A DNA stretch of 29,637 nucleotides from Collodictyon triciliatum (Eukaryota > CRuMs): NCBI GenBank assembly GCA_043381765.1, contig JBHJMP010000719.1:1-29637 (forward strand), read 5' to 3'. Positions 28,874 to 29,637 of the stretch are shown here, in pieces. The notes under the pieces are model-generated. The model was not told the origin of the DNA, made no database searches, and saw nothing but the letters and a program-made list of their open reading frames with translations. Made by a program: the position numbers and the translations under genes. How positions within the stretch are numbered: position 1 is the first letter of the stretch; every line of letters starts with the position of its first letter.

Positions 28874-29471
28874 GATGTTGATGTTGATGTTGATGTTGAT
28901 GTTGATGTTGATGTTGATGTTGATGTTGATGTTGATGATGCGATGACACTTGTGAGGTATTCATGCGAGTATTTCTTTGATGTTGTTGCTGCTGCTGACT
29001 GCTGGCGCTGGGCTGCTGTGCATGCACGGTGCTCAAGGAAGACTTTGCTGCGTGCTGGGCTGCTTGTGAGCTCGCTGGCGTGGGTTTGGCAACCGCCTGG
29101 GTGGGCTTTGGTACAGTTGCATGAACGGGACTTTTCTGACCGGTCGCTGTGGACACCGAAGAGCTGGGCGGTCCAACGCGGGGAGAGGAACACGCTTGCT
29201 GGGGCACGTCTTTGCTCTGTGGAGGCGACGAAGCAGGCGCTTTTGTGAGGCTCGGGACTTGGCTTGGGATTTCATTTGCAGACGAGTATTGGGGGACCGG
29301 CGCTTCGTGGTTGTGAAGACATTCGGAACACTTTGTTGGGTTGAACGGGCTGCAAGAGAGGGTCGAGTTTACTCATATGAGTTGTATGTATGCCTGCGTG
29401 TATGTGTGCATGTGTATTTGAGAAAGGGACTTCGGAATCAAGTTGGCGCAGTTGCAGGTGCGACACTTCAT
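24179..29471 (-). CDS. WASP-like Arp2/3 activator: Cys motif, Q-rich, CRIB, coiled coil, polyproline, WH2-central-acidic (15 exons, 1022 aa)
   Basis: Exons in transcript order: 29471-29431, 29349-28648, 28484-28467, 28324-28268, 28161-28107, 27988-27884, 27760-26951, 26690-26472, 26319-26170, 25980-25906, 25785-25592, 25360-24924, 24796-24741, 24609-24535, 24253-24179. All phases fit and the total is 3069 bases. In order: a C3-x2-C6-x-C8, NPF, C21-x2-C24-x-H-x-H motif (residues 3-28), probably metal-binding; Pro/Ser-rich sequence; a QH then Q tract (152-215); a CRIB motif, ISGPVDVKHTGHMGW (298-312); Pro/Thr-rich sequence; coiled coil from about 490 to 840; a P10 run (about 905-914); a WH2 domain, TRDMLLAAIRGERKLRHV (956-973); a central helix (SIIAKALIERRN); an acidic tail EGSEESDGDW ending at the stop. 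CRIB binds active Rac/Cdc42, WH2 binds actin and the acidic Trp tail binds Arp2/3, so GTPase-controlled branched-actin nucleation is inferred. An earlier start is possible because the frame stays open above 29471. Confidence 0.8.
25041..25076 (-). repeat. coding polyproline tract of the WASP-like protein
   Basis: GGTGGGGGC-type units on the plus strand encode about ten consecutive prolines on the minus strand. This is a typical profilin or SH3 docking site placed before the WH2 domain. Confidence 0.85.
26087..26108. repeat. T10-A12 palindrome in a WASP-like gene intron
   Basis: Ten T followed directly by 12 A in the intron 25981-26169. It has the same form as the T13-A11 palindrome at 12934. 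Confidence 0.95.
26698..26878. repeat. (AAC)n array, 10-base gap and A85 run in an intron
   Basis: About 28 AAC units, then N at 26784-26793, then about 85 A. On the sense (minus) strand this reads poly(T) followed by (GTT)n within the intron 26691-26950. The A-run length is probably unreliable in the assembly. Confidence 0.93.
28555..28637 (-). mobile_element. short TSD-flanked insertion, copy B (beside a 5' splice site of the WASP-like gene)
   Basis: An 18-base direct repeat (starts tacagaatttatg) occurs at 28555-28572 and 28620-28637 (period 65). Between the copies are T10 (28570-28579) and a 27-base block (28580-28606) identical to copy A apart from one inserted C, followed by 14 unrelated bases. 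It lies in the intron 28485-28647. The right direct repeat ends about 9 bases from the GTAAGA donor at 28647. Relative to its host gene the element is in the opposite orientation to copy A. Confidence 0.65.
28763..28937 (-). repeat. coding CAA/CAG and CAACAT arrays: poly-Gln and Gln-His tracts
   Basis: On the minus strand about ten CAACAT hexamers (28875-28937) encode QH. They are followed by about 37 CAA codons (28763-28874) and scattered Gln codons. Nearly all Gln codons are CAA, so this is a pure DNA repeat and likely to be length-variable. The plus-strand Leu-rich frame is a shadow. Confidence 0.95.
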
Positions 29472-29543
29472 CGGTAGCTTTGGCTTGATCGCTCCCAGCG
29501 AGAGGTGAATAGACTCTATTTGTAATGGTATTGTCTGAATGAA

Positions 29544-29546
<3 letters not shown>

Positions 29547-29637
<91 letters not shown>
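29547..29637. repeat. (AAT)n trinucleotide array at the window edge
   Basis: About 30 perfect units up to the last base, just upstream of the first exon of the WASP-like gene. It reads ATT (T-rich) on that gene's sense strand. Confidence 0.97.

Overview
Eukaryotic nuclear DNA from a single-celled, intron-rich organism. Genes are cut into many short exons by AT-rich GT-AG introns of about 70-450 bases, and long, nearly perfect microsatellites sit in introns and between genes. There are no operons and no tRNA or rRNA genes. Short introns, dense simple repeats, a plant/trypanosomatid-type polyamine/amino-acid permease, a CaMKK, a CRIB-WH2 actin nucleator and an N-terminal C-x2-C-x-C...NPF...C-x2-C motif would fit a rhizarian such as a foraminiferan or another protist. 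That assignment is a guess from style, not proof. All exon coordinates are my own splice models. Every model keeps reading frame across all junctions, and the recognised ones reproduce conserved protein blocks across splice sites.

Layout, left to right: a (CA)n tract and a possible 3' exon of an unknown plus-strand gene (296-553); a sequencing gap; a minus-strand CaMKK-type protein kinase (1344-3773, 439 aa); a minus-strand LAT/PUT-type amino-acid or polyamine permease (4303-7511, 558 aa); a 1.9 kb divergent intergenic region with large T-rich repeats; and the plus-strand ISWI chromatin-remodelling ATPase (5' part 9376-16071, 28 exons; 3' part 21646-23876, 7 exons). Between the two ISWI halves, bounded by two assembly gaps, lie a complete minus-strand NIP45/Rad60-type tandem SUMO-like-domain gene (16842-19666, 414 aa) and the 3' part of a minus-strand Atos/FAM214-type gene (20109-20991). 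This is more likely a scaffolding error than a real nested arrangement, because one ISWI exon and the 5' end of the Atos gene are missing at the gaps. The right end holds a minus-strand gene (24179-29471, 15 exons, 1022 aa) that I assemble as a WASP-like Arp2/3 activator: N-terminal Cys motif, Q/QH tract, CRIB, coiled coil, polyproline, WH2 and a central/acidic tail ending in Trp.

The most unusual items are: (1) two copies of a tiny insertion (64-65 base period) flanked by 11 and 18 base direct repeats, each carrying T10 plus a strong 3'-splice-site-like block, and each lying within about 10 bases of a 5' splice site; (2) the WASP-like architecture; (3) the probable chimeric scaffold; (4) microexons of 8, 15 and 18 bases and two GC-AG introns; (5) intronic repeats that are almost always T- or pyrimidine-rich on the transcribed sense strand.

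The recognised genes do not form one pathway. The kinase (AMPK/SNF1-type signalling), the permease (nutrient uptake), ISWI, NIP45 and Atos (nucleus) and the WASP-like protein (actin) are ordinary unlinked eukaryotic neighbours.
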